A DNA stretch of 64,000 bases, taken from contig JAYVIR010000087.1 of the NCBI GenBank assembly GCA_043770095.1, positions 1-64,000 of the forward strand. The letters run 5' to 3'. The stretch is from JBGSUZ01 sp043770095 (GTDB lineage Bacteria > Bacillota > Clostridia > Peptostreptococcales > Acidaminobacteraceae). Under the pieces are notes generated by a model. It worked only from the letters and a program-made list of their open reading frames with translations, searched no databases and had not been told where the DNA came from. The first letter of the stretch is position 1. Every line of letters begins with the position of its first letter. This document shows positions 45,201 through 52,440 of this stretch, piece by piece. A program made the translations under genes and the position numbers.

Positions 45201-48016
45201 AGAACTCGAAACAAAGTAACGCCTATGGCATGTAACACCACCATGCTCTCATAGGGCAAGAAAACAATCGACAATAAAAATTGATAAAAGGAAGCCCTTA
45301 GCCCAAAGAAGCCTGAAATATGCCTCTTAACCTTGATGGTTTTATGCGAAATAGATGTTAATTCTCCAATTATGTTGAGCATAAGAGGAAAACATAACAC
45401 CAATCCGCCGTAGCCTATCCAAAATAATCCACTGCCTGGGAAAGCGCCGACGCCTACTAGCATCAACAGTATAATGGCCGGGGACACAAGACTCCGTCTT
45501 AAATTATCAATTATTTTCCACACAGAAATGTGAGATAGAGGATTTTTTATAATTTCCCTGTTTTTATTGATGATGGTCGAACTCAGCCAAGGAATCAGCT
45601 GCCAATCGCCCCTAATCCATCGGTGAAGCCTTGTCATGTAGGAATTGTAACGACTAGGATAAGAATCTACCAATTCTAAATCTGATACAAGTGCCGCACG
45701 GACATATGAACCTTCTAGCAGGTCATGGCTGAGCACTGCATTTTCAGGCACCGCATCGTTTAACACCTCGTGGAAGACCTCGAGATCGTAGATGCCTTTT
45801 CCGGTAAAAATGCCCTCGTCAAACAAATCCTGATAAACATCGGAAATTGCACTGGCATAAGGGTCCATCCCCTCTTGACCTGTAAAGATCCGAGCGAAAA
45901 CGGAACGATTTGAACTTTCAATGTCAAATGAGATCCTTGGCTGCATCAGCCCATATCCCTCTACAACGATTCCTTTTTCACGGTCAATGACAGGCATATT
46001 CAGCGGATGCCCCATGGTGCTGATCATTTTTTTAGCCATGCCGAGTGGCAGTACGGTATCTGAATCCAAGGTAATAATGTATTTTATTGCTGCTTTCGGC
46101 CTTGCATTGTCCGAATAATTAGCAAAAGTGGTCTCCAAAGAGCCTAGCATCATTTGATTAAACTCCATCAATGCCCCTCTTTTGCGCTCCCAGCCAGTCC
46201 AAGTGTTATCACTTTCATTAAAAGTACTCAGTCTATGATAGAAGTAGAATATATCCTCTTTGTTAGCAGCATATGTATCGTTTAGCGCCTTAATCCCAGA
46301 GGCTGCCCGACGCAGTATGTGATTGTCCGCACGCGTATTTGGCCCTTCTGAGTCCGTAAAAGCCCCAATCAGAGCAAAATATAAATTTTCTTCTTTATTT
46401 GATAGATAGTGCGTTTCCAAATTTTCCAGCAGTTCAACTACTCTGCCCTCATCACTGAGGAGCGTTGGTACAACGACCATGGTGACTAAAGACTCTGGAA
46501 TGCCTTCTTTTAATTCTAGTCTTGGGAAAAACGATGGTTTCTTAAGATTGCTGACTAAATTGTTCACAACTAGCATCGCCATCTCAGAGGCTGGAATCAA
46601 TACTAAAAGCCCTACAAAAACGGCCATACTAATTGAATAACCCTCTAAGTGACCCATCGCATAATTGATGGCAACCCCCATCAGAAGCGCTGTCAAGATA
46701 CCGATAGAACCCATATAGATCATTCTAGGATGGCTGCATAACCATCGTGTCAGTCGATTATAGAGGCTTGCTCTGCCTTTTTGATTGTATTCAAGAAGCT
46801 TTACCCCTTCACCGACCAAATAGTAGCCGACATGGGCTTTTCTTTTAAGTTGATTTCCTGCGTCAGAATTTTGTGCGCAGTCTTCTGCACCTTTTTGAGC
46901 CAGTAAAATAGCTTCCCTAGCGATGTGGAGCTCAGAAACGCCATATATTTTAGCAATTTTTTCAATCTGTCTCAGGTAATACCCACGTGAATCAATGTCC
47001 ATTTGTGGATAAGTTCCATCTGGATCGGTCTGAAGAATTTTTTCAACATAGCTGGCATTTTCAAATAAATCGATCCAATCCAAACTTGATACGTATTTGA
47101 GACTCAGAATGCCGTTTCCCATAGATACAGTGCTGACAGCCTGAGCGTTATGCTCCTTTTGGGCGATTAATTCCGTAGTTGTCCCGTATTTTTCCAAATG
47201 TTCGTCAATATACTGCAAGACGTTAGAATAACTTTTTCCAGAACGTCTCAAACGATAAAATAGATGTTCCACAAAAGACGGATTGGCCTCGCCAATGTCT
47301 TCAATCGTGTTTTTAAACAGCATAACAATTTTTTCAAGATCCATGACGTCTTCCGACCACCATGTTTCCACAATTTCATCTGCAATGTTCCATTCCTTTT
47401 GTGTTGCTTTAATTTTTTCACAGACAAGACGGACATTTTCTATTAACGCTAACCGAAGCATCATCGGAATGATCCGAATTTCTCTGTCAAATAAAATACT
47501 ATGGGATTGATAAGCGTCTAAATATTTCATGAGCGTTATTTCATCAATTTGCCCATCTACCAAAGATACAAATTCGACTGCGATTGCAAATACTCGAGTA
47601 TGTCCTTTAAAAGGGCCATTTTTTAAAACTGGCAGTTGGTGATAATTTTTTTTGGTCAAGTCACGCCTAATGCCCTTCACCTGTTCTTCTATAACATAAA
47701 AATTATCAAGAAGCCATTCTGCCGCAGAAGGTACGGTTCTTTTTTGATTGAGGTCGTCATTTAAATCCTTGTATAAGGATAAAATAACAGCATAATTTTC
47801 ATTCAGCCGCGTCATCGGCCAGTGAAGTTTGCCTCGTTTGGTAGAAACTGCATGGTCAATGGCCATTCTTCTAGCATGGTGTTCCAGTTCTTCAACTGTT
47901 AAAGAAGCATTACGAATATTGATATCGCTGTTCTCCTTGAACCGCATAAATACAAAAATTGCCAAGGCAATCAATACTGCAACGATTCCCAACTCTAATC
48001 CAATTGTTATATCCAA
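39248..48016 (-). CDS. ndvB: Cyclic beta-1,2-glucan synthase (NdvB/ChvB-like)
   Basis: A 2922-residue membrane enzyme matching ChvB/NdvB in size and order. N-terminal TM (ITIGLELGIVAVLIALAIFVF), more TMs near 430-490, then a GT84 glycosyltransferase with TLDSDTVLP and the QxxRW-like RLHRWIRGDWQ, further TMs, a glycoamylase-like middle and a C-terminal GH94 region (GGGDWNDGMN, TGSASWMYKVG). It initiates, elongates, cyclises and sizes beta-1,2-glucan at the membrane. I place the start at a TTG (48016) with AGAGAGGG 7 bases upstream. The open frame extends 66 codons further, but those cover the promoter and a terminator hairpin. Unusual but not unknown outside Proteobacteria. Confidence 0.9.
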   Translation of the reverse strand: MDITIGLELGIVAVLIALAIFVFMRFKENSDINIRNASLTVEELEHHARRMAIDHAVSTKRGKLHWPMTRLNENYAVILSLYKDLNDDLNQKRTVPSAAEWLLDNFYVIEEQVKGIRRDLTKKNYHQLPVLKNGPFKGHTRVFAIAVEFVSLVDGQIDEITLMKYLDAYQSHSILFDREIRIIPMMLRLALIENVRLVCEKIKATQKEWNIADEIVETWWSEDVMDLEKIVMLFKNTIEDIGEANPSFVEHLFYRLRRSGKSYSNVLQYIDEHLEKYGTTTELIAQKEHNAQAVSTVSMGNGILSLKYVSSLDWIDLFENASYVEKILQTDPDGTYPQMDIDSRGYYLRQIEKIAKIYGVSELHIAREAILLAQKGAEDCAQNSDAGNQLKRKAHVGYYLVGEGVKLLEYNQKGRASLYNRLTRWLCSHPRMIYMGSIGILTALLMGVAINYAMGHLEGYSISMAVFVGLLVLIPASEMAMLVVNNLVSNLKKPSFFPRLELKEGIPESLVTMVVVPTLLSDEGRVVELLENLETHYLSNKEENLYFALIGAFTDSEGPNTRADNHILRRAASGIKALNDTYAANKEDIFYFYHRLSTFNESDNTWTGWERKRGALMEFNQMMLGSLETTFANYSDNARPKAAIKYIITLDSDTVLPLGMAKKMISTMGHPLNMPVIDREKGIVVEGYGLMQPRISFDIESSNRSVFARIFTGQEGMDPYASAISDVYQDLFDEGIFTGKGIYDLEVFHEVLNDAVPENAVLSHDLLEGSYVRAALVSDLELVDSYPSRYNSYMTRLHRWIRGDWQLIPWLSSTIINKNREIIKNPLSHISVWKIIDNLRRSLVSPAIILLMLVGVGAFPGSGLFWIGYGGLVLCFPLMLNIIGELTSISHKTIKVKRHISGFFGLRASFYQFLLSIVFLPYESMVVLHAIGVTLFRVLISKRNMLEWVTSDDVEKNQSNSLSSYARSMGPSALVGVCLVGMSFLTNSESLMLSLVLLLVWAVAPGIAFYISISRSESVERLEVEELLELRKITRKTWRYFEEFANEKNNFLAPDNYQEDPNRGIAYRTSPTNIGLGLLATLTARDMGYSSLLETFERLSKTIETIEKLDKWNGHLYNWYDTKTLIPLRPRYISTVDSGNFVCYLITLSQGMREYLKRPLIDPTYIRGMEDGIRIKFEEGDDNPLDFSGFEAIDTSEPISPNQWDQALSELIESAAIPGIKKKAFGYKVERLAQSLKLEIASFRPWTHEMDKIPRVLLSEELIVQTNQLLTLFEQNASLEELPRISVDIIEGAETLLITLRTLERVDESSATAIDWLNDLKDAAVQSLEFTITFTAQFEALIKRVDCLSEQTQFTHLYDKRRQLFSIGFNMEDNRLTNSYYDLLASEARQTSYIAIARGEVPPKHWFMLGRSLTVVDKYKGLVSWSGTMFEYLMPLLLMKSYRNTLLDETYSFVIKCQKKYGKERNMPWGTSESSFNSLDIHLDYQYKAIGVPWLGLKRGLIEDAVTAPYATFLALMVNPFDAFMNILYLKEEGLEGTYGYFEAADYTPERLSTESKRVIIKSYMAHHQGMSLLALNNYLNDNILQKRFSADPQVKSAQLLLQEKVPINVVFTKDNKEKILPFKGIIYKDKGSYRRATALQEPLPLAHILSNGNYSVMTTDKGTGYTRDRGLAVTRWREDPIFDNYGMFFYIKNKEAGQIWSAAYAPLNVMPEDYEVVFTADKTMFKRTDGLIETTTEIVVASGDNAEIRRIKLKNGGETAATIEITSFYELVIASHNSDLAHPAFSNLFIETEFNSEYKALIGNRRPRSEGENGLWIAHMPVIEGDQTADIQYETDRMQFIGRGHTVSNPLALEREKPLSNTVGAVLDPAFSTRIQVRIEPSKSAKISFVTMTADTKEGLLELLEKYSNHETCDASFWLAVIRCQVESKYLNIKARDMELYQNMISNILFNSPLRRKEGKLISDNKRGQAALWPYGISGDRPIILVILSKTDEVEILYDVLKAHEYWRLKDLKVDLVILVQQENSYTNPLLSMVKDIVYTSHSNEGLNPHGDVFILNANNIPLEDVNLLYAIARLVLNGNSENIEKQITPMPVLELPAYMETIESVTVGRQDQGIGQVNFDGNSLHYFNGLGGFTSDGNTYAIKLDNNQMTPAPWSNIIANPTFGFMVTESGGGFTWCGNSRENKLTPWSNDPVSDSAGEIFYIRDESANLWTMTPLPIREETPYVIQHGFGFTEFQHGSHGLSQKLIQFVPLEGNVKISIVCLKNEGSQDRNLTLTYYATPVMGVSTVDTGLHLISSQLENGTLIVENPYNQDFSNQFMFMDTSYSERSVTGDRKEFFGSGRAESPEALKRKHLSGTVGAGYDPGIAMQVKVCIRPGDTAELVFVLGMAKNKEEVYETVNQYKSTESAWRILNEVKGFWQQKLQVIQVATPEASMNIMLNGWLLYQVIACRLWARSAFYQAGGAFGFRDQLQDCLAIAAIWPQIAKEQILKHAKHQFIEGDVLHWWHEPAGKGTRTRISDDYLWLPYVTAEYIKITGDEAILNIELPFMEDEVLKDYEDERYCAPRVSELEGTLYEHCIRSLDHAMTFGERGLPLIGGGDWNDGMNRVGNQRKGESVWLGWFLYTTLQNFIPICKANKDEKRAKEYQQICVDLLSSIEKNAWDGNWYKRAFFDNGEALGSAQNTECKIDSLAQTWAIISKGGDHERVIRAMDSLEDYLVLREEGLIKLLTPPFKDGDMEPGYIKGYVPGVRENGGQYTHAAAWVIEAFAMQGNGDKALELYELINPINHSRTNRELSIYKVEPYVMAADVYGAAPHTGRGGWTWYTGSASWMYKVGIENILGLNKEGNVLIIQPCIPQRWNTYSMVYKFVDTTYEIYVNNPENICSGVSKTILDGVTQAKNAIVMINDGRIHRVEILMGK

Positions 48017-48056
48017 TAAAATCCCTCTCTTCCGTTTTCCACCTAAAAATGAGTAC

Positions 48057-48087
48057 AAAAAAAGCCACCTGAATAAAAGTGGCTTTT
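48057..48087 (-). terminator. Internal terminator hairpin in the glucan synthase leader
   Basis: Minus-strand stem AAAAAGCCAC/GTGGCTTTTT with a T7 run, placed between the promoter and the start codon. It would end transcription unless prevented. Confidence 0.8.
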
Positions 48088-48138
48088 TAAAAGTCATATT
48101 AATTTTAGAGGAGCACTCGTCACCGGGTGTGCTACACC
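48058..48138 (-). ncRNA. Structured 5' leader of the glucan synthase gene (putative attenuator)
   Basis: About 120 bases lie between the expected transcription start (about 48135) and the TTG start codon. The 5' end folds as GGTGT/ACACC (48126-48138), or alternatively AGCAC/GTGCT enclosing ACC/GGT. The terminator hairpin follows. Two exclusive 5' folds ahead of a terminator suggest riboswitch-like or protein-controlled attenuation. It does not match a riboswitch class that I know. Confidence 0.5.
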
Positions 48139-48141
48139 AGT

Positions 48142-48170
48142 AGTATATCACATTCTCTTGAAATTGTCTA
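48142..48170 (-). promoter_or_regulatory. Promoter of the glucan synthase gene
   Basis: Minus strand: TAGACA (48165-48170), 17-base spacer, TATACT (48142-48147) preceded by TGA, an extended -10. Confidence 0.8.
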
Positions 48171-48210
48171 TTTGTTCCAAAGAGACGTTCTGCAAGTAAT
48201 TCAATGCCTA

Positions 48211-48324
48211 TCAATCCATCTTATTTTTATTCTTAAAATTAGCATTGCGCCCGTCGCTGTAAAGATCGAGGCCACCACCATCTGTCAGGATAGCTAGAAC
48301 GCCTAATTCTATCTCAATATGGCA
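48211..48324 (-). pseudogene. Possible gene remnant
   Basis: One minus-strand frame reads ELGVLAILTDGGGLDLYSDG and RNANFKNKNKMD before TGA, with a more GC-rich, coding-like composition than its surroundings. It has no start. I do not recognise the family. Confidence 0.25.
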
Positions 48325-48358
48325 AAAGCCGCTCACATTAATTTGTGAGCGGCTTTAA
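48323..48358 (-). terminator. Terminator after flavoprotein copy B
   Basis: A 13-base stem AAAGCCGCTCACA/TGTGAGCGGCTTT with a 6-base loop, 41 bases beyond the stop; the T-run is short. Confidence 0.75.
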
Positions 48359-48398
48359 AATATAATTTTATGTTTGAACGCTTATAAAACTTTGGGAC

Positions 48399-51173
48399 TT
48401 AGCGCGTTTCACTGAATGGGTTTAGCTTGTTAATGGCAATCTTTGCCTTTCTGGTAAGTGCTTTCTTCATGATTGTTTTTGGCAAATCATCGATTTCATA
48501 ACCCTTCTCATCATAGACACGTTCAAGTTTTATGGCATCAAATTTACATCTTAATGTACAAGCGCCACAACCTACACATAAGTATGAATCACTTTTAGTA
48601 GCACCGCATCCTAAACATCTTGCTGTCTCTTTAATAACCTGCTCTTCGGTAAGAATGCCTCTTAAATCCTTAAATGTCGTCTTAGCCACTTTTCCATCTA
48701 CATGGCTGATGTGCTGTCTTTGAGTACCATCGTAATCGATTTGATCCGATAAATTTGTTTTATCTAACATTTTATAATAATGCGTGTCTCTTCCAAATAT
48801 TAAAGACTGACCATTTTGAACAAAACGATGAAGAGATACAGCCCCTTCTTTGCCTGCTGCAATGGCGTCTATTGCTAGTCTTGGGCCGCTTACTATATCA
48901 CCGCCTGAGAAGATGTCAGCTTTAGATGACTGCAGGGTAATAGGATCGACTTCTATGGTATTTCTAGCAGTGAGTGTCACGCCTTCGCCTTTTAAAAGGT
49001 CACCATAAGCATAGGTTTGTCCAACCGAAAGTAGCACGTAATCACAAGCAATCACTTTTATATCTGTCTTGTCAAATTGAGGATTAAATCTACCGTCTGC
49101 ATCAAAGACTGACAAACAACGTTGGCATTCAATGCCTGTTACCTTGCCATTTTCTGTAATGATGCGCGTTGGTCCCCAACCGTTGTTAATGAGAATTTCT
49201 TCTTCAAGTGCTTCATGCACTTCTTCTTTATGCGCTGGCATATGAACGCGTTCTTCTAAGCACAACAACTCTGTATGTGTCACACTTGCAAGACGACCTG
49301 CACTTCTAGCAACGTCTATTGCCACATTTCCGCCGCCAATAACGACAACTTTTCCGTTAACCGATGTTTCTTCTCCAAGATTAACCCGTCTTAAGAACTC
49401 GACACCACTTAAAACAGCCTGAGCGTCTTCTCCTTCTATACCAAGCATTCTGCCTGACTGTGCGCCAATGGCAATATAAAAGGCATTGAAACCTTTGTCT
49501 CTTAGCGCCTGAATAGAAATGTCTTTTCCAATTTCAACGCCTGTTTCAAACGTCACGCCCATTTCACGAATCACATCAATTTCAGCTTCTAGCACCTCTT
49601 TTTCAAGACGATACGAAGGAATACCTAACGTGAGCATTCCGCCAAGCTTTTTCTCTTTTTCAAAGACAGTAACGTCATAACCATCAATCGCTAAATCGTA
49701 TGCGCAGGTAAGACCTGAAGGTCCAGAGCCAATAATTGCAATTTTTTTATCGCTATAATCATGTCTTTTTTCAGGTATAAAGCGCGTACTTTTTTCCATG
49801 TCTCTTTCAGCGATGAATTTTTTAATATCGTCCACTGCAACCGCCTCATCAAAATCACCACGGGTGCAATCTTCCTCACAAAGTCTTGGGCAAATACGAC
49901 CACAAACAGCAGGAAGCGGATTATGCTTTTTGATAAGTTCTAAGGCTTCTGTGTACTTACCTTGAGAAGCAAGTTTAATATAACCTTGTACGGGAATATG
50001 TGCTGGACAGTTGGTAATGCAAGGTGCAGTCCCTGATTCCAGCGCATTTTTTCTATTTGTGCGATAATCGCTATTCCATTTATCTTCTAGCCACTCGGTA
50101 TTTCTAGGCGTTATTTTGGTAATGGTTTCATCGATTGGCGTCTTGGTGCAAAGCTTTTGCCCGAGTCTTAAGGCGTTAGTAGGACACACGTCTACACATT
50201 CACCACAAGCCACGCACTTCGATTCATCCACCGATGATTTATAATTGGATCTAACGATGTCATTGTTGACGAATTCATTTGCCAAACGCATCGCATAGCA
50301 GCCGCAGCCACAGCAGTTACAAATAGCATGGGTATGCCCCGGCGTATCTAGGTTAGGAATCGAGTGCATAAGGCCATTGTCCTCTGCTCTTCGAATAATC
50401 TCAAATGCTTCTTCACGGGTAATTTCTCGACCGCGTCCAGTCTTGATGTAGTACTCTGCAGCATGGTCTAGCTGGATACACATGTCTTCTTTCAAATGTC
50501 CGCAGCCCTCACCCATTGCTTCTCTTGAGGTACGGCATGAACAATCCGAAACAGAGAATACGCTGGCTTCGTTTAAATGCACAGACAATTCTTCGTAGCT
50601 CGCTCTTCGTGCTTCCCCGTCTAAAGAACGTTCAATGGGAATAACACGCATAGGGCCTGCGCCAACAGGCATGATTCCTGCTGCCATTGGTCCTTTTTTA
50701 CTTCCAAAATAGTAGAAAGCTTCTGCTACCTGTGGAAATTTAGCGACAAGTTCTTTGTTATTATTGATCAGCTCCAAATGTCCTGGCACAAAAATATCTT
50801 GCCAGTACATGTCTACGCCGTCTACTGTATTGACAAATGCGGCACCCGTCCACGCTATGTATTCAAGTGCTTCTTGAACTTTTTTATAAGGTTCGCCAGA
50901 AGATTTTGCGACATCGGCTGCACTTAATTTTTTTCTGAATTCTAAATGCAAAGCTATTTTGGCTTGATAGGTATCTAGTATTGGCTCAAGTGCATAATAC
51001 TCTGGTCCAAATGGGATTGCCTCACGGCTTGTTCCCGCTTTTGTTCTACCAATTTTATTGGCAAGATCGAGAATTTCTTGTCGATAGTCTCTGCCATCAA
51101 CATCCGCCCACGTTAATGCAAAATTAAACCTTTTAGACTTATTATAATTTGTCTTTTGAGTGTCCTTCGCCAT
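48399..51173 (-). CDS. Large multi-[4Fe-4S] GltD-like flavoprotein (copy B)
   Basis: A 924-residue paralogue of the protein at 23470-26172, with the same domain order: SVSDCSCRTSREAMGEGCGH, CNCCGCGCYAMR, ferredoxin motif CVACGECVDVCP, GltD-like cluster domain (SGTAPCITNCPAHIPVQGY, CGRICPRLCEEDC), FAD GSGPSG, NAD(P) GGGNVAIDVARSA and the C-terminal CLGCGATKSDSYLCVGCGAC. It has about 25 extra N-terminal residues. Unlike copy A it stands alone, without hyp genes. It is divergent from the second transposase-like/FAD cassette, sharing a 268-base intergenic region. GGAGAA lies upstream of the ATG. The electron partner is unknown. Confidence 0.82.
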   Translation of the reverse strand: MAKDTQKTNYNKSKRFNFALTWADVDGRDYRQEILDLANKIGRTKAGTSREAIPFGPEYYALEPILDTYQAKIALHLEFRKKLSAADVAKSSGEPYKKVQEALEYIAWTGAAFVNTVDGVDMYWQDIFVPGHLELINNNKELVAKFPQVAEAFYYFGSKKGPMAAGIMPVGAGPMRVIPIERSLDGEARRASYEELSVHLNEASVFSVSDCSCRTSREAMGEGCGHLKEDMCIQLDHAAEYYIKTGRGREITREEAFEIIRRAEDNGLMHSIPNLDTPGHTHAICNCCGCGCYAMRLANEFVNNDIVRSNYKSSVDESKCVACGECVDVCPTNALRLGQKLCTKTPIDETITKITPRNTEWLEDKWNSDYRTNRKNALESGTAPCITNCPAHIPVQGYIKLASQGKYTEALELIKKHNPLPAVCGRICPRLCEEDCTRGDFDEAVAVDDIKKFIAERDMEKSTRFIPEKRHDYSDKKIAIIGSGPSGLTCAYDLAIDGYDVTVFEKEKKLGGMLTLGIPSYRLEKEVLEAEIDVIREMGVTFETGVEIGKDISIQALRDKGFNAFYIAIGAQSGRMLGIEGEDAQAVLSGVEFLRRVNLGEETSVNGKVVVIGGGNVAIDVARSAGRLASVTHTELLCLEERVHMPAHKEEVHEALEEEILINNGWGPTRIITENGKVTGIECQRCLSVFDADGRFNPQFDKTDIKVIACDYVLLSVGQTYAYGDLLKGEGVTLTARNTIEVDPITLQSSKADIFSGGDIVSGPRLAIDAIAAGKEGAVSLHRFVQNGQSLIFGRDTHYYKMLDKTNLSDQIDYDGTQRQHISHVDGKVAKTTFKDLRGILTEEQVIKETARCLGCGATKSDSYLCVGCGACTLRCKFDAIKLERVYDEKGYEIDDLPKTIMKKALTRKAKIAINKLNPFSETR

Positions 51174-51205
51174 GATATTCTCCTTGAGTACATTTATTTA
51201 TCTTG

Positions 51206-51234
51206 ATTATAGCAAGGTTATTGTCACCCAACAA
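51206..51234 (-). promoter_or_regulatory. Promoter of flavoprotein copy B
   Basis: Minus strand: TTGTTG (51229-51234), 17-base spacer, TATAAT (51206-51211). Rex-like half sites TTGTTAA and GTTAACA occur further upstream (51284-51315), but with a spacing of about 13 bases they are not a standard Rex site. Confidence 0.65.
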
Positions 51235-51385
51235 ACACCGTAATTTATTTATAATTTGACTCTGCGAACTTTAGCTTTCTGTTAACACTGTGTATTTTTT
51301 AACAAACATCACGTACTTGCTGTAAATTGCAAAATAATTTCACCTTTTTGTAAACAGATTCATAAAGTAAAATATATTTGCCTCA

Positions 51386-51414
51386 TTGTACTAGGTCTCA
51401 TCGTATGATAATAT
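51386..51414 (+). promoter_or_regulatory. Promoter of cassette B
   Basis: TTGTAC (51386-51391), 17-base spacer, TAATAT (51409-51414), 27 bases before the ATG; GAGGAGG lies between. Confidence 0.65.
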
Positions 51415-51441
51415 TTAGACAACCTTAGAGGAGGTCTGACA

Positions 51442-52428
51442 ATGAATGCTGAATCCAAATTTAACATCATTTCTGAGGGACAAAAATACGGCGTCAGTGA
51501 AACCTGCATAAAACACAACATTTCAAGAACGCTCTATTATAGATGGTTAAACCGTTACAAGGCTCTTGGCATTAAAGGTCTTGATAATATTACAAAGCAG
51601 TTTTCACCTGTGAATAAAACCTCTGACGACATTACTGCAACAACGCTAAGGCTTATAAAAATTCAACCGCTTTTAGGGCCAAAAGAAATCAAGTATCGCT
51701 TAGAATCTATTGGGTACACCATTAGCGAATCTGCGGTCTATAATATTATGAAAAGACACCAGCTCTCCACCAAAATACAGCGCATTGAATTTGCTCGCAG
51801 AAAAGACAAAAAAGTAACAACAAACACCCCATCGTTTGACACCTTAGGCAGTGGGGAATGTTGGCTATTTTGGACGACTTATTATGGGGATTTTAAAGGC
51901 GTTGGCAATCTATACGAGTATACGATTTTGGATTATAAAAGTCGGATTGTCTGTACGCGCTTGTATAATAGTTTATCTTTTTCAAATTTTATTGATCTTC
52001 TGACAGCCGTGGCCATTCCCATTGGCCATACTTTGAGTTTCGAAACAAAGCACCTGTGTTTTTTAGACGATTATAGCGAGACTGAGAAAAAACAAGCCAC
52101 CGTCCTTGAACAAATTCGTAGCAACGTTCAAAATAGTGGCTTTGATATAAGCATTCATCCCTTTAAAACAATTGTTGATTGCAAAGAACTTTACAGTATC
52201 CGAGAGAATTACACACATCAGTGCCTAAGTCATTTGATGCCTTTTATCCATCGAGGTCTTTCGTTCAATGATTTAAAATTACGCCTGCAAAATCACATTA
52301 GAGAATACAACATCAGCTATCCAATCAACTTTGAGGACTGCTGTAGTTCTCCTCTTGAATATCATATTAAGTCAACAAATACCAAACTAATTCTGCCCAT
52401 TTGGGCTTATCTCGATCGTGAATATTAA
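51442..52428 (+). CDS. Transposase-like HTH/rve protein, catalytic triad lost (cassette B)
   Basis: A 328-residue homologue of the protein at 28805-29869. HTH at about 17-46 (ISRTLYYRWLNRYKALGIKGL), second HTH at about 79-117 (GPKEIKYRLESIG, ESAVYNIMKRHQLSTKIQRI). In the rve-like core the first Asp is replaced by T146 (FWTTYYGDF), the second position is E201 (SFETKHLCF) as in copy A, and the third acidic residue cannot be found. It cannot be an active DDE transposase. The ending LPIWAYLDREY parallels LPLWILALIKP of copy A. The next gene follows by 12 bases. Likely a DNA-binding or structural partner; inference. Confidence 0.75.
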   Translation: MNAESKFNIISEGQKYGVSETCIKHNISRTLYYRWLNRYKALGIKGLDNITKQFSPVNKTSDDITATTLRLIKIQPLLGPKEIKYRLESIGYTISESAVYNIMKRHQLSTKIQRIEFARRKDKKVTTNTPSFDTLGSGECWLFWTTYYGDFKGVGNLYEYTILDYKSRIVCTRLYNSLSFSNFIDLLTAVAIPIGHTLSFETKHLCFLDDYSETEKKQATVLEQIRSNVQNSGFDISIHPFKTIVDCKELYSIRENYTHQCLSHLMPFIHRGLSFNDLKLRLQNHIREYNISYPINFEDCCSSPLEYHIKSTNTKLILPIWAYLDREY

Positions 52429-52440
52429 GAGGTGATTTAA

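Noticed and set aside
48058..48138. c-di-GMP, guanidine or other known riboswitch in the glucan synthase leader
   Set aside because: The conserved cores of these classes that I know are not present; only generic hairpins are seen.
48014..48214. N-terminal 66 codons of the open frame of the glucan synthase
   Set aside because: They cover a promoter, hairpins and a terminator, have no ribosome binding site and precede a better TTG start.
51284..51315. Second Rex site upstream of flavoprotein copy B
   Set aside because: The half sites are spaced about 13 bases apart rather than the required 4-6.
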